Of a DNA stretch of 64,000 nt, positions 33,101 to 41,614 are shown piece after piece. The stretch comes from Oryzias latipes. Lineage: Eukaryota; Chordata; Actinopteri; Beloniformes; Adrianichthyidae. Positions within the stretch are counted from its first letter, which is position 1; each line of letters opens with the position of its first letter. Location: NCBI RefSeq assembly GCF_002234675.1, contig NC_019867.2, forward strand, positions 26,897,166 to 26,961,165, in the 5' to 3' direction. The position numbers and the translations under genes are program-made. Below the pieces are notes generated by a model. That model was given only the letters and a program-made list of their open reading frames with translations. It made no database searches and was not told the DNA's origin.

Positions 33101-34221
33101 CGGCTGTATACCTCCAATATTGCTCGCCATTTTTTGTGCACCGCTAATGTTAGCCTGGGGTTGTAAGCTAGCTAGGGAACAAGTAAACAGATGGGTGACA
33201 GTAAGTGGGGGCGGATTTACTCCAGTCCCATCCAAATTTGCTCAAATTCAGAAGTGAATTTCTTATGAACTCCTGCTGCTCTGCAGAAACTATGACCTAG
33301 AAAACAACAAGGTTTTTGGCTAACATGATTATAAGTAAAAACCCATTGGGGGCATTCTTAAAATAGATCAAAAAGTGATCAGGGAGGGTCTTTGGTCATT
33401 GCCTCCACTACAAGAGGCACGCATTCTCTGAAAGAACAATAAACTATTGGAATGATTGAAGCAACTTACTCCTTTGTCGAGGATAAACGTTGATTTCTTG
33501 AACTGCTTTGTTCACTCTTCGTCTCTTCTTCAGCAGCCTCTTCTTTCTCAGATTTCCCTCCGTTTCCATCTTTTTTCTGGGATGAGCTGCTGACACTTGT
33601 TTCCAGAGAAACGGCCACATCTGTCTCACTGTTTACACGTTCTGTTGCCATGGCAATGCTAGCCTGTTTTGTCTTCCTGTGTTTAGGAGCCTCCCCTTCC
33701 TGTGAACTTCCCTCTACATCAGATCCATCTTTCTTCTTCTTCTTCCTTTTCTTCGAGTTGTTGCCTGCAGTGATGATGCTGGAGTCTTTATGCTTGCTGA
33801 CCGTTGCCTCGACAGCCTCCTCCTGGTTTAGTATTTCTGTGTCGTTTCTGCTTTTTCCTGTCTCCGCCTCACTCCTTTCGTTCTCTGAGTTGCCTGTTAA
33901 ATTCTTTTTCTTCTTTTTTTTGCCCATCTGTTCATCACCAGGGTACGTGATGCTGACCTCCTTCATCCTCTTCTTTTTGTGGCTGTCTATCACTTCATCA
34001 GAATCAGATAAAGGATTGAAGCCCTCTTCTTCCGCCCTCCTTTTCTTTTTACTCTTTTTCTTGTAGTTTGACGATACATCAGAAGGAGAAACAATCTCTT
34101 TTTCTTTTTTCTTCTTTTTCACTGGAGTGCTGATATTGACAGGAGTAGGAGGACAGTCAAGACTCCTTTTCTTGGAGGAATGTGACTCTTTGATTGCCTC
34201 CATGATATTTAAAGGTGGCAC
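24117..34221 (-). CDS. ttf1: Transcription termination factor 1 (RNA polymerase I)
   Basis: Coding exons in transcript order: 34221-33470, 32467-32349, 32268-32083, 31970-31892, 31808-31684, 31607-31415, 30596-30513, 28217-28152, 25326-25241 and 24277-24117. All phases match, giving 616 aa (human about 905, with a longer N-terminus). The product binds rDNA terminator boxes in the nucleolus, stops RNA polymerase I and remodels rDNA chromatin. Residues 1-250 are a Lys/Ser/Glu-rich, disordered, nuclear-localising tail. Two Myb/SANT repeats follow: about 380-420 ([23 protein letters not shown]) and about 427-486 ([15 protein letters not shown] ... [18 protein letters not shown]). WDEVAHAVG and [18 protein letters not shown] match the family C-terminus. 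A second in-frame ATG lies 18 bases downstream. A splice acceptor at 34242 joins a non-coding first exon. Confidence 0.9.
25503..27176. mobile_element. hAT-like DNA element with nested MITE
   Basis: The left end CACTGCTCTCCAACCTTTTT and the right end GGTTGGAGACCACTGCC are inverted, matching the CAGTGGTCTCCAACC-type termini of hAT elements. No transposase frame is left. At about 26822-26905 there is a nested short inverted element ('acaagtcgctgcggagtata' against 'gcgacttatagtccg'). It lies in ttf1 intron 8. Confidence 0.5.
27820..28000 (-). pseudogene. Decayed RTE-like LINE C-terminal fragment
   Basis: The minus strand reads [20 protein letters not shown] and later RVEMPG. This parallels the DKVREARLRWFGHVQRR ... 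MELPG order at the C-terminus of the intact RTE copies. It is strongly diverged, so older and from a related family. It lies in ttf1 intron 8, sense to ttf1. Confidence 0.4.
28880..29948. mobile_element. hAT-like non-autonomous element, about 1.07 kb
   Basis: Terminal inverted repeats GGCCGCATTTACACTGCAGG (left) and TGCAGTGTAAAGACGGCC (right) have sub-terminal TATCCGATTT repeats in both orientations, as in hAT elements. No transposase ORF. An 8-bp target duplication is not evident, perhaps because a TTAA-family copy directly follows at 29953. It lies in ttf1 intron 7. Confidence 0.6.
29953..30501 (-). mobile_element. TTAA-flanked family, copy E, beside a ttf1 splice donor
   Basis: This 549-bp reverse-oriented copy begins AGACCCCCTCAGAC after TTCA (29949-29952) and ends GAGTTGGACT before TTAA (30502-30505). 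The coding-like head on the minus strand reads [20 protein letters not shown]. The exon 7 donor of ttf1 is at 30512-30511, so the element starts at intron position +12. Confidence 0.72.
31111..31269. mobile_element. MITE with AAGGGTTA-type termini, internally deleted copy
   Basis: It shares 'gaccccacccttacattgac' and 'ggatagcacaagggtta' with 57564-57777 but lacks about 50 bp of the middle. Left CCCTT and right AAGGG are inverted. It lies in ttf1 intron 6. Confidence 0.55.
32485..32565. repeat. SINE/LINE tail-like fragment
   Basis: AAATC repeats lead into 'aaactttatttataaaatag' and 'cgaagcgctttaacac', the usual tail of a common fish dispersed repeat. It starts about 18 bp upstream of the ttf1 exon 2 acceptor, inside intron 1. 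Confidence 0.4.
32857..33391 (-). mobile_element. TTAA-flanked family, copy F
   Basis: This 535-bp reverse-oriented copy begins AGGCCCACTCTGATGAAAA after TTAA (32853-32856). The other end, GATCAGGGAGGGTCT, precedes TTGG. The minus-strand head at 33130 is the best preserved: [20 protein letters not shown], then EGNKDV. It lies in the first coding intron of ttf1. Confidence 0.72.
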
Positions 34222-34490
34222 AGAAGGAATTGATGCTTAATCTGTAAGAGATTGGATCATGTTAGTACGCTTAAGTTAGCTTTAAAATCACTCCTTCATT
34301 CAATGTATCGTGAAGGTTTCGTAAAAATTTTGATTTGAAATGTTTGGTTTGAAATTGTCTGTTTTGTAGACAATTTTCACATTGTTTTGACCTTGTCTTC
34401 AATTTTTTTGTGGATTTATACTTTTTTTTTTAACATAAAAATAAAACAAAAATCGTTTGATGTTAATTTTTATTAACCACCCGGAAGTTT

Positions 34491-34493
<3 letters not shown>

Positions 34494-34560
<67 letters not shown>
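34494..34560. repeat. (TA)n microsatellite
   Basis: About 33 uninterrupted TA units, in the intron upstream of the ttf1 coding start. Confidence 0.95.
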
Positions 34561-34563
<3 letters not shown>

Positions 34564-35355
34564 ACAAAAAGCAAATTGGAAAGTATAAAACAGTAGTACT
34601 AAAGGATAAAAGATTAGGCAACTGCTTTATAGTGTATTAACCCAAAGCTTCACAAAAGCTTAAATCAGAATGTGTGTTATGGCATAAAATGCTGCATTAA
34701 ACACATTCCTGTTTATTAAGCATGTTAAAACTATTTTTAACCACCAAATGTCACTGTAGCACTTTGTTAGGAGATCAATCTTTATCGAGACAGTTGGGGC
34801 AAACAATCCATTTCTGTCATCACCACGCAGGAACGCTTTAGTCCACTTGGACTTCACAGAACCAGCAGAAGTAGAAAATAAACAATCCAAGCAAACTTCA
34901 AATTCATCTGGAAAAACAAAACTCAATGCATGAAGAAATGAGCAATAATTGAATATAATGATGGAAGACTTGAAGCCATAGAGTTTGAGAGTTTAGATGG
35001 TGTGATTAAGAAAAAACGGCCTTAGAGCTTGTCAATCAATTAAAAAAAGGTTTTTGGTTTTTAACACGTACAAAACAAAATTTGATTCAGGGGGTATCAA
35101 TTCTATTTTAAAATTAAATTTTGGCTGTAAGAAACTTTTTACTTTTTTTTAAATAAAGCCACTTTTTAATAAATTTGATTATAAGGATCCGCTTGTATTT
35201 GACCACATTTAAAGTTATGAAAAACACATTTGCAAGAATACTTTCCACCTTTTTTTGGCTGCTTTGCTGTTTAAGGTTGTTGGAGTTTTTAATTCAAACG
35301 TTCAAAAAAGTATCAGCGAAAGTCACGTGCAACAGTTTCCCTTACTTTCTCAAAC

Positions 35356-35800
35356 TGCGCATGCGCACAAGTTCATGTGGCTGCATCAGTTTAGAATATT
35401 TCTGCGCACATTGATGTCAAAAGTTTACGACAATTTTTAAATACAAAAACTCCAATTATCATAGCCGTTAAGAAAAAAATCACGTTAAAAAAGGGGGGAG
35501 GTGTTCGTGCTTTGGCTGAAAACGTATTTTATGGCCTTTAGGCTAGATGCCCCCTCGGCTCGTGATTTTATGTACACCCACCCTGCTCATTGACCGTCTT
35601 CTGACATAATCAGATAGTAATAAAATGACAGGGGTATAAATGGTCGTTATTGACACGTGTAAACACGGACTAAACTCATGAAACATCAAATAATCGTTTT
35701 AAACTCACCGTTTCCCGCTATCCGATTTAGCCGCGCCAGCGGAAGGTGAATCACTGTTTACTTCCTGTACGGCTCGTGCGCATGCGCATCAGACTAAAGT
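35356..35800 (-). promoter_or_regulatory. ttf1 promoter and non-coding first exon
   Basis: A splice donor on the minus strand (CG|GTGAGT) ends a GC-rich exon at 35709, which fits the acceptor at 34242. Upstream, TGCGCATGCGCA (about 35777-35788) is a perfect NRF1 palindrome, beside an ETS-type ACTTCCTG (about 35759-35766). A second identical NRF1 palindrome lies at 35356-35367 inside the intron. The exact start site is not known. Confidence 0.5.
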
Positions 35801-36147
35801 CTGATGCTAAAGCCTGTGTGTGTGTGTCTCTAGTCAGTGGTTTCCACTGGAATGTTAGAAGAAATCAAATCAAATTTATAACAAATATGTCACCTTGTTT
35901 TGCTATTTTTAAATATAGACAAAATGTGATATAAATGCAGCACATATGGAAGGAAATGTCTAAATGTGGTGAAACTGAGACATAATTTTCATGAGGTTGA
36001 TTTTTACATTCGGCGCCCCATATCAAATGGTCTCCATGCAATTACTTGGCTCTAAAATAACAACAAACAATAGTTTAAGAAAACTTTTTCTATGTATTTA
36101 ACAATTTAACCGTTCCAAATTAAGTTAGATTTAAAGCAAATATACGC

Positions 36148-36166
36148 ATATATATATATATATATA

Positions 36167-36230
<64 letters not shown>

Positions 36231-36231
36231 C

Positions 36232-36327
<96 letters not shown>
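36148..36327. repeat. (TA)n microsatellite, interrupted
   Basis: About 180 bp of TA dinucleotides with CGCATA and CATA interruptions. Long Tyr-Ile frames on the minus strand are an artefact of the repeat. Confidence 0.95.
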
Positions 36328-36330
<3 letters not shown>

Positions 36331-36645
36331 GAGACAAATAAATAGATAATAGGTAAAAATGGGAATACTATAAACTGAAAACATGTATCAATCGCAGAAA
36401 ATCTAAAAAAGAGGTAGTCAAAATTTTAAAAAATAGATGAATGAAGAAAATGCATGTTGCGGAATAATTATAACATGCCTCACAACTCAAGTATATCGAA
36501 ATATAACAGTTTTTTCGGAAAAGTAGAACTTTAAAGTCATAAAAAACAAATTTGTAAACTGGCCCTAATTCTCCATAATACATCATTATTTCTAAAAAAA
36601 AAAAAAAAAAAACAATTTGCCAGTGGATTATATTCAATTCACATC

Positions 36646-36846
36646 CTTCGCCTACCGGACTTAGCTCTTAGCTAAGTGTGTGCAAGATGTGAGCAATGTC
36701 CCGTCATGCATCACACTTTACACTTCAGTTACAGGGACACGGTGATTGGTCTAAATGCATCTTGGGTATGCGTGCTGCATGACGGGATATTGCTCGCATC
36801 CATGCTTGTAATGCTATGAACTAAGAGCTAAGTCCGGTAGGCGAAG
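36646..36846. mobile_element. Foldback MITE, 201 bp
   Basis: The 26-bp arms at 36646-36671 and 36821-36846 are perfect reverse complements (CTTCGCCTACCGGACTTAGC at the outside). Internal arms GATGTGAGCAATGTCCCGTC and the matching block near 36773-36800 are inverted with two mismatches. No coding potential. A target duplication is not obvious. Confidence 0.75.
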
Positions 36847-36866
36847 CAGCCAGCCTAATCTTTTCT

Positions 36867-37547
36867 GATTTTCATTGAGACATGTCCCCACAGCGGTGGC
36901 AGCACCACCATCAGGGTGCGCGTCACCTTGGGGAAATAGACGCTCTCCGAGAAAAGAACTGCACATCAGCAGCGAAGGTCCCCAGGCATTTGTCGTCTCT
37001 ACGGCGACGAGACTCCAGCTGCTGTCGGTTCCGTTCTGTCGAACCCTGCTCTCCAAAGCGTCGCTCTGATGCTGCTGTCAATGCCGACAGGTCTCGCAGC
37101 TCCGCAGATGAGAGGTCCAGCAGTACCTGGAGTGTAGTGCCCTCCGACGCCAGGCCTCGGTGTGTAACAAGTCTCCTCGGGACTCCAGCCTTCATAGCCG
37201 GCCGCCAAGTTGACCTGAGCCAGGTGTGGTTTCAGTGGTGTAAAGCCATTGTATCGTGAAAGTTCGACTGGGCTGCGCACCGTCATCACAGACTACTCTA
37301 AACGGTTCGTCACTGGCGTGGAAACCCAACTCGCAGGGACAGGCTGCAGATGACGGCGGGTGCTCATACCATTAGGAAGATGATTTCGCCCTTGCTCCTC
37401 CCTTGTCCCGAGTTGCCTCCAGGATGTGAATTTGATGTTCCATCTCAGCCATCTCTCACTCCATAGCTCACCATGGCGTAGCTCTCCATGGCGTAGCTCT
37501 CCATGGCGTAGCTCTCCATGGCGTAGCTCTCCATGGCGTAGCAGCAT
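36867..37547 (-). pseudogene. Gag remnant of the LTR element, frame-broken
   Basis: The frames contain PVELSRYNGFTPLKPHLAQV and AAGYEGWSPEET (about 37289-37080), then, in another frame, TTLQVLLDLSSAELRDLSAL (about 37140-37060). These are successive parts of a Ty3/gypsy-type Gag split by a frameshift and stops. Before them, 37461-37545 carries about five copies of a 15-bp unit that reads RHGEL repeatedly, an expansion close to the primer site. It is not functional. Confidence 0.55.
37461..37545. repeat. 15-bp tandem repeat, about 5 copies
   Basis: Unit CCATGGCGTAGCTCT, the copies nearly identical, lying between the gag remnant and the primer site of the LTR element. Confidence 0.9.
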
Positions 37548-38209
37548 CGACTAAGGATCCCACTTCTGACACCAATATAACAACCCAGCTGGTATGTCAC
37601 TATAGCTGAGCTGCTGATGAAGTGGCTTCATTGGAGAGCTGCCCGTGCCCCATACACCGCACGACCCGGACAGCCAAACACACTAAAACAGCCAAACAGC
37701 GTGGAGGTCACTTCTGCTTCCAGCCCTCTCACTCATGTTTTCCCCCATGATTCCCTGCTTCCCATGAGTCTTAGGGGCTGAAGGCGGGGCTAACCCTCAG
37801 GTCGCTACAATACTTTGCCTTTTCAAAAGGCTGCTGTTTTCTTTTATAAACGCTGGCTGCGTTTTATTGCACTCTGTTTAGTTCCCACAGAAGGGGCACG
37901 TTATGCACGTTCCATTTTGTTGTTGTTTTTTCGAATCCTCAAATAAAAATGACATCAAAAATCGGATTTCTTTATTGCATTTTTTTAATTTTATCAAAGC
38001 AATGTAACATACTTCATTAATGTTGTTATGAAGTTAAACTTGTAAAGCTGTCACATGGCGCGTCATTCTTCGCAGAATGCACTGCAGGGCAAATAAACAT
38101 TTAATCATGAATGCTCATAATGTATTTGTAGCCAACTTAGTCATTTTGATACTAGGCTAATATAGATACATATCGCTAGATACATATGTATTTTACTTTT
38201 TTTTTTAAA

Positions 38210-38640
38210 CGGTAGGGCATTCCTGATTTTATTAGCACAGGAATGGACTTGACTCCGTTTAGATTAAAGGTTTTCTGACAGACTTAGTCCTTTCAAATTA
38301 CAGAGGAAATTTAAGGTTATACAGAATGGCAATTTTCTGCAGTTAGGTGTGGATTTAAAGAAACCCAGTGCAGGTTTGAACCCGTTTAACTGTCCAAACC
38401 TCTCTAAAGTTTTGTTGCATTCTTGTCATTTTCTTTTCTTGTACATTTTCAGCGTAAAGAATTTGCATATTAAAGCTCTAAGAGGCAGCTTCAGTGAAAG
38501 AACAAGTGTTAACATGAACTAAATTATTGGACCCTACAGCCAATCTGAGCATCATTCTGTAATAGAAACCCATAATTTTACATTTGAATACTGTGTAGTA
38601 CTGTTTTTTTTAATAGGCTAATTGTACAACAAAACAAAGT
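38210..38640 (+). pseudogene. Relic 3' end of a duplicated glipr2-like gene
   Basis: The segment aligns by eye with 43640-44140, the intron-4 end and last exon of the glipr2-like gene. Shared points are 'ttagcacagga', a T-rich tract with ATTTTCAG, then CGTAAAG against AGTAAAAG (stop codon right after the acceptor in both), 'gaacaagtgtt' against 'aacaagtgtt', and 'tctgtaatagaaac' against 'tctgttatagaaac'. Upstream CAP-domain exons are not found, so this is the remnant of a tandem paralogue. Confidence 0.55.
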
Positions 38641-39027
38641 TAACTAGAAATAGTTGCATTGCCTAGAAGAATGTATGAATACTTTGAACTGAGGTGGTCA
38701 CTGAAGGCGGGGAAAGTGTTTGCTGAAAAGGGTAAAGTATTTTGCTAAAAAATAGCTGAAAGATTTGGACTTTCCTTAAACAAAAATTTTGAAAACATTT
38801 CCAAAATAGTTTGCAAAAGCATGAAAAGAACATGAAAGGATAAAGAAAAAACACATGCCGAAACCCATTCATCTTCAGAACCCATGGTTTTTCGCTGAAG
38901 CATGTTGCTGTATTGTAAAATCAAATTCAATGCTTGTCAAAAGATGTGTTATTAATCTTGACGCTCCTGACAGATGTGGGAAGAGCTTCCATCAAATCAA
39001 AATGGAGGCATTGACTGTATCTGTACA

Positions 39028-39170
39028 CAGTGGTCCCCTTCTATATCGCGAATCATTTTTTACGTTCCCACGGTTTCGGGGAATATTTTCTATGCAATTT
39101 ATTTCTTCTTTTTTTCAACAGCGCACCGTGTTCTGCATCCTGATTGGTTTTTGATCTTGTCAATCATTCT
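39028..39170. mobile_element. MITE fragment starting CAGTGGTCCCC
   Basis: The terminus CAGTGGTCCCCTTCTATATC is followed by 'gttctgcatcctgattgg', matching the element in lman2l intron 7 (13455-13736). The right end is not visible. Tigger/pogo-like by terminus. Confidence 0.45.
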
Positions 39171-39462
39171 TCTCTATGCCAAGTCTCCTGTTCATAATGC
39201 ATTCAGTTTGCTGAATTTACATAAATCTCTAACAGTTTTGCTGCATTGAAACTGCTTTGAGGATTCCACCTCTTGCGGATTACCTTTAGAACGTAAACCC
39301 CACAATAAATGAAGATGATGAGGCTCTCTTAGGGGGTGACGGATAGAATACGGAATGAATGCATCAGAGGAGAGCTCATGGTAGATATTTTGCAGTTAAA
39401 TGCAGGGAAGCCTGAGACGATTTAATAATAATAATAGTAACAATAATAATAGATTAGATTTA

Positions 39463-39730
39463 TCTGTGATTTTCCAGACGCTCAAAGCGCTTACAATATG
39501 TGTCCATTATCCATTCACATTTGGTGATGGTAAGCTACTGATGTAGCCACTGCTACCCTGGGGAAGACTGACAGAGGCGTGGCTGCCAGTATGCATCCAT
39601 GGCCCCTCTGACCAACACCATGCACATTCACACAGCAGTGGATCCACACTGGAGGTAGAGGGGGTGAAGTTTCTTGGCCAAGAACACAATAACGATCGAA
39701 CTGCAGACCTCTTGATCATTGGCCGATCTA
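39463..39730 (-). repeat. tRNA-derived SINE-like repeat
   Basis: It has a tail segment 'gattttccagacgctcaaag' and, at the other end, a B-box-like reverse segment 'aacgatcgaactgc'. Same family as 8505-8690 and related to the SINEs in endog. Confidence 0.45.
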
Positions 39731-39744
39731 CTCAACCCCATTAT

Positions 39745-39905
39745 TTGGACAGGTTAAGAGGACGAATAGGGATGGTGTTGGTAAACGGTTGAAAGAGGCA
39801 TAGAGGAAGATCAAAGAGGGTGTTCATGGATGTAAGAAAGAAAAACATGAGGGTGATTGGTGTGAGTGAGGAGGAAAGGTTTGGATGGCAGCAGAGGATT
39901 TATTG
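39745..39905 (+). pseudogene. Decayed RTE-like LINE C-terminal fragment
   Basis: One frame reads KRHRGRSKRVFMDVRKKNMR and then VSEEERFGWQQRIYCG. This parallels GRPKRRYMDVLTEDMK ... RVRWKRMIRCG at the C-terminus of the intact RTE copies. It is an old, 5'-truncated copy of a related element. Confidence 0.6.
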
Positions 39906-40687
39906 TGGTTATCTCATCCATGACGCTCCACATGTTCCCATCTCCCCTCTGGCAGACTCAGTGACATAGAAGACCAACAGGCTGAAAAAAAGCTTCTTTT
40001 CCATGGCCGTGAAGAGACACATAGAGCAGTCATGACACCCCCCCCCCTCCCCAAGTGTTACTGAAAAAAAGAGAAGCTACAAATCAAAATTTCGTTGTAT
40101 TCAAATGTAATGACAACAATGAAGTCTTTCTCTCTAAAGGAAGCAGCTGAAAGGCTAAGCATAATTTTGGTTGACAGTTATGTTAATCGTAAAATGACAA
40201 GTAAAGATGTTTTCTAATCAGGAGCGGCATTATCCAGCCTAACTTTTTGTATAAGGGCACCCTGGGCTGATAGATTGGATTAACCTCTACAAAGGAAAAC
40301 GCCCTTATAGGTGAGTGAAATGGGTGGGAAGAAGAATGTTGGCCAAAATAGATTAACAGACTGGTAAGTGCTGGTACCTCTCCTTTCTTCTCTTGTCACC
40401 TAGTTGTGATAATATAAGACTCGAAACAGTAGAGATATTTTGTTCTAAAAGATTGAGAAGAATTAGTAAATGTCCAAATCTCTGTTTTTGACACCTTACT
40501 GTGCGTTTTGATACTTTTTTATCATTTGTTTTATGGGTTTTATTAGGGTTTCTAATCATTATAGATTGAGTTGGTTTGGAGATACTGAGAAATTAATGAG
40601 AATCCTCTTTCTTTTTCCAGAAATGATTTGAGTATCATATAAGTACCTGATCATCCAAAAGGTATTACTCCTGGGATTATTTTTCAA

Positions 40688-40815
40688 AGACCCATTCTAT
40701 CGAAAACTGGATTTCTGGTGTTTTTAGCACGTTCTTGTGGCATTTTTCTGATGATGGAAAACAGAAATAGGGAAAACAAATATTAAAATTGTATTTTTGA
40801 GTGTTTCTTTATTCC
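40688..40815 (-). mobile_element. TTAA-flanked family, copy G (fragment)
   Basis: It begins AGACCCATTCTATCG after TCAA and contains 'gcatttttctgatgatgga', matching the same end of copies E and F. The rest is missing. Confidence 0.5.
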
Positions 40816-41399
40816 TTTTCCCCCACAGTTTACTGATGTTATTAATACGAGGGGACAGCATCAGCTTGTATTGCAGCCAACCTCTCAACCTGGGTATGAA
40901 TGCAATTTTCAAACTATTTACTTATGGCAAAAGGCTCCATTCCAAGAGGACAAAGGAACCGTTTCCATCTCACCGTCACCTACTGATGGCCCCACACCTC
41001 TTCCTGCACTTACAGGCATGGGCAGTCACTTTTTCTTTTCAACTTTTTTCAAAGTAAAAAGTCTGTATTTTACTTTTAAAATGATTACAGTCCTCTTGTT
41101 GTTCTTCCTTTACAAAAATATTACTAGTGAATTCAATTGAAACGTATCATACTACATCCAAAACTACTATGTTCTATTGTACCTTTGTTACATCAGTTTT
41201 TAGGTACCTGCAGCCTGCAGGCCATCCAGACACCCCATATCCAGACAAACAATTTCTTCTTTCAGCAAAACAAACTAAACCACAGGATCTAAAGACAGTT
41301 TCTTGGAACTCATCAGTGTACCCGTGCAGAAACAGACTCCTCCCAAATGAGGAGGGACAAGGAGGAGTCAGGTAGTACATAAACACCACATTCATTGAG

Positions 41400-41435
41400 A
41401 ATACCTGCATTTCTCTTTATTGAGACTTGACTGAA
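41400..41435 (+). promoter_or_regulatory. Possible 5' UTR exon of the glipr2-like gene
   Basis: A good donor (CTGAA|GTAAGT at 41435/41436) precedes the exon 41595-41621 that carries the start codon. A TATA-like ACATAAA lies near 41378-41384. The exact start is unknown. Confidence 0.35.
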
Positions 41436-41614
41436 GTAAGTAAACTATTAGATGAATGCAATAGAAGCACAATATTTGAATGTAAAATTGCTAATTCTTG
41501 GTTTATCATTTTAAAAAGGTTCGAGTTTACTTCAAGTTAACAGCAGAAGGATAACCTCAATTGCTTTTAGATTTCACCACTATTTTTATTTCAGACGTTT
41601 TCCACGTGAAAACA

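Larger units (their letters stand above)
36867..37809 (-). mobile_element. Truncated Ty3/gypsy-like LTR element (LTR, primer site, gag remnant)
   Basis: On the minus strand an LTR of about 234 bp (37809-37576) starts TGTAGCGACC and ends GTTATA. It is followed by TGGTGTCAGAAGTGGGATCC (37574-37555), complementary to the 3' end of a tRNA-Leu as far as I recall that tRNA, and so a likely primer-binding site. A gag-like region follows. The internal part is cut off near 36867, and no pol or second LTR is present. A related LTR is seen at 51651. Confidence 0.65.

Noticed and set aside
33650..34066. 138-codon Phe/Ser-rich frame
   Set aside because: Antisense of the lysine-rich ttf1 exon.
36106..36384. 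Tyr-Ile repeat protein frames
   Set aside because: Translation of a TA microsatellite.
37461..37545. Direct repeats that might suggest a CRISPR-like array
   Set aside because: 15-bp head-to-tail units without spacers, inside an LTR element of a vertebrate genome.
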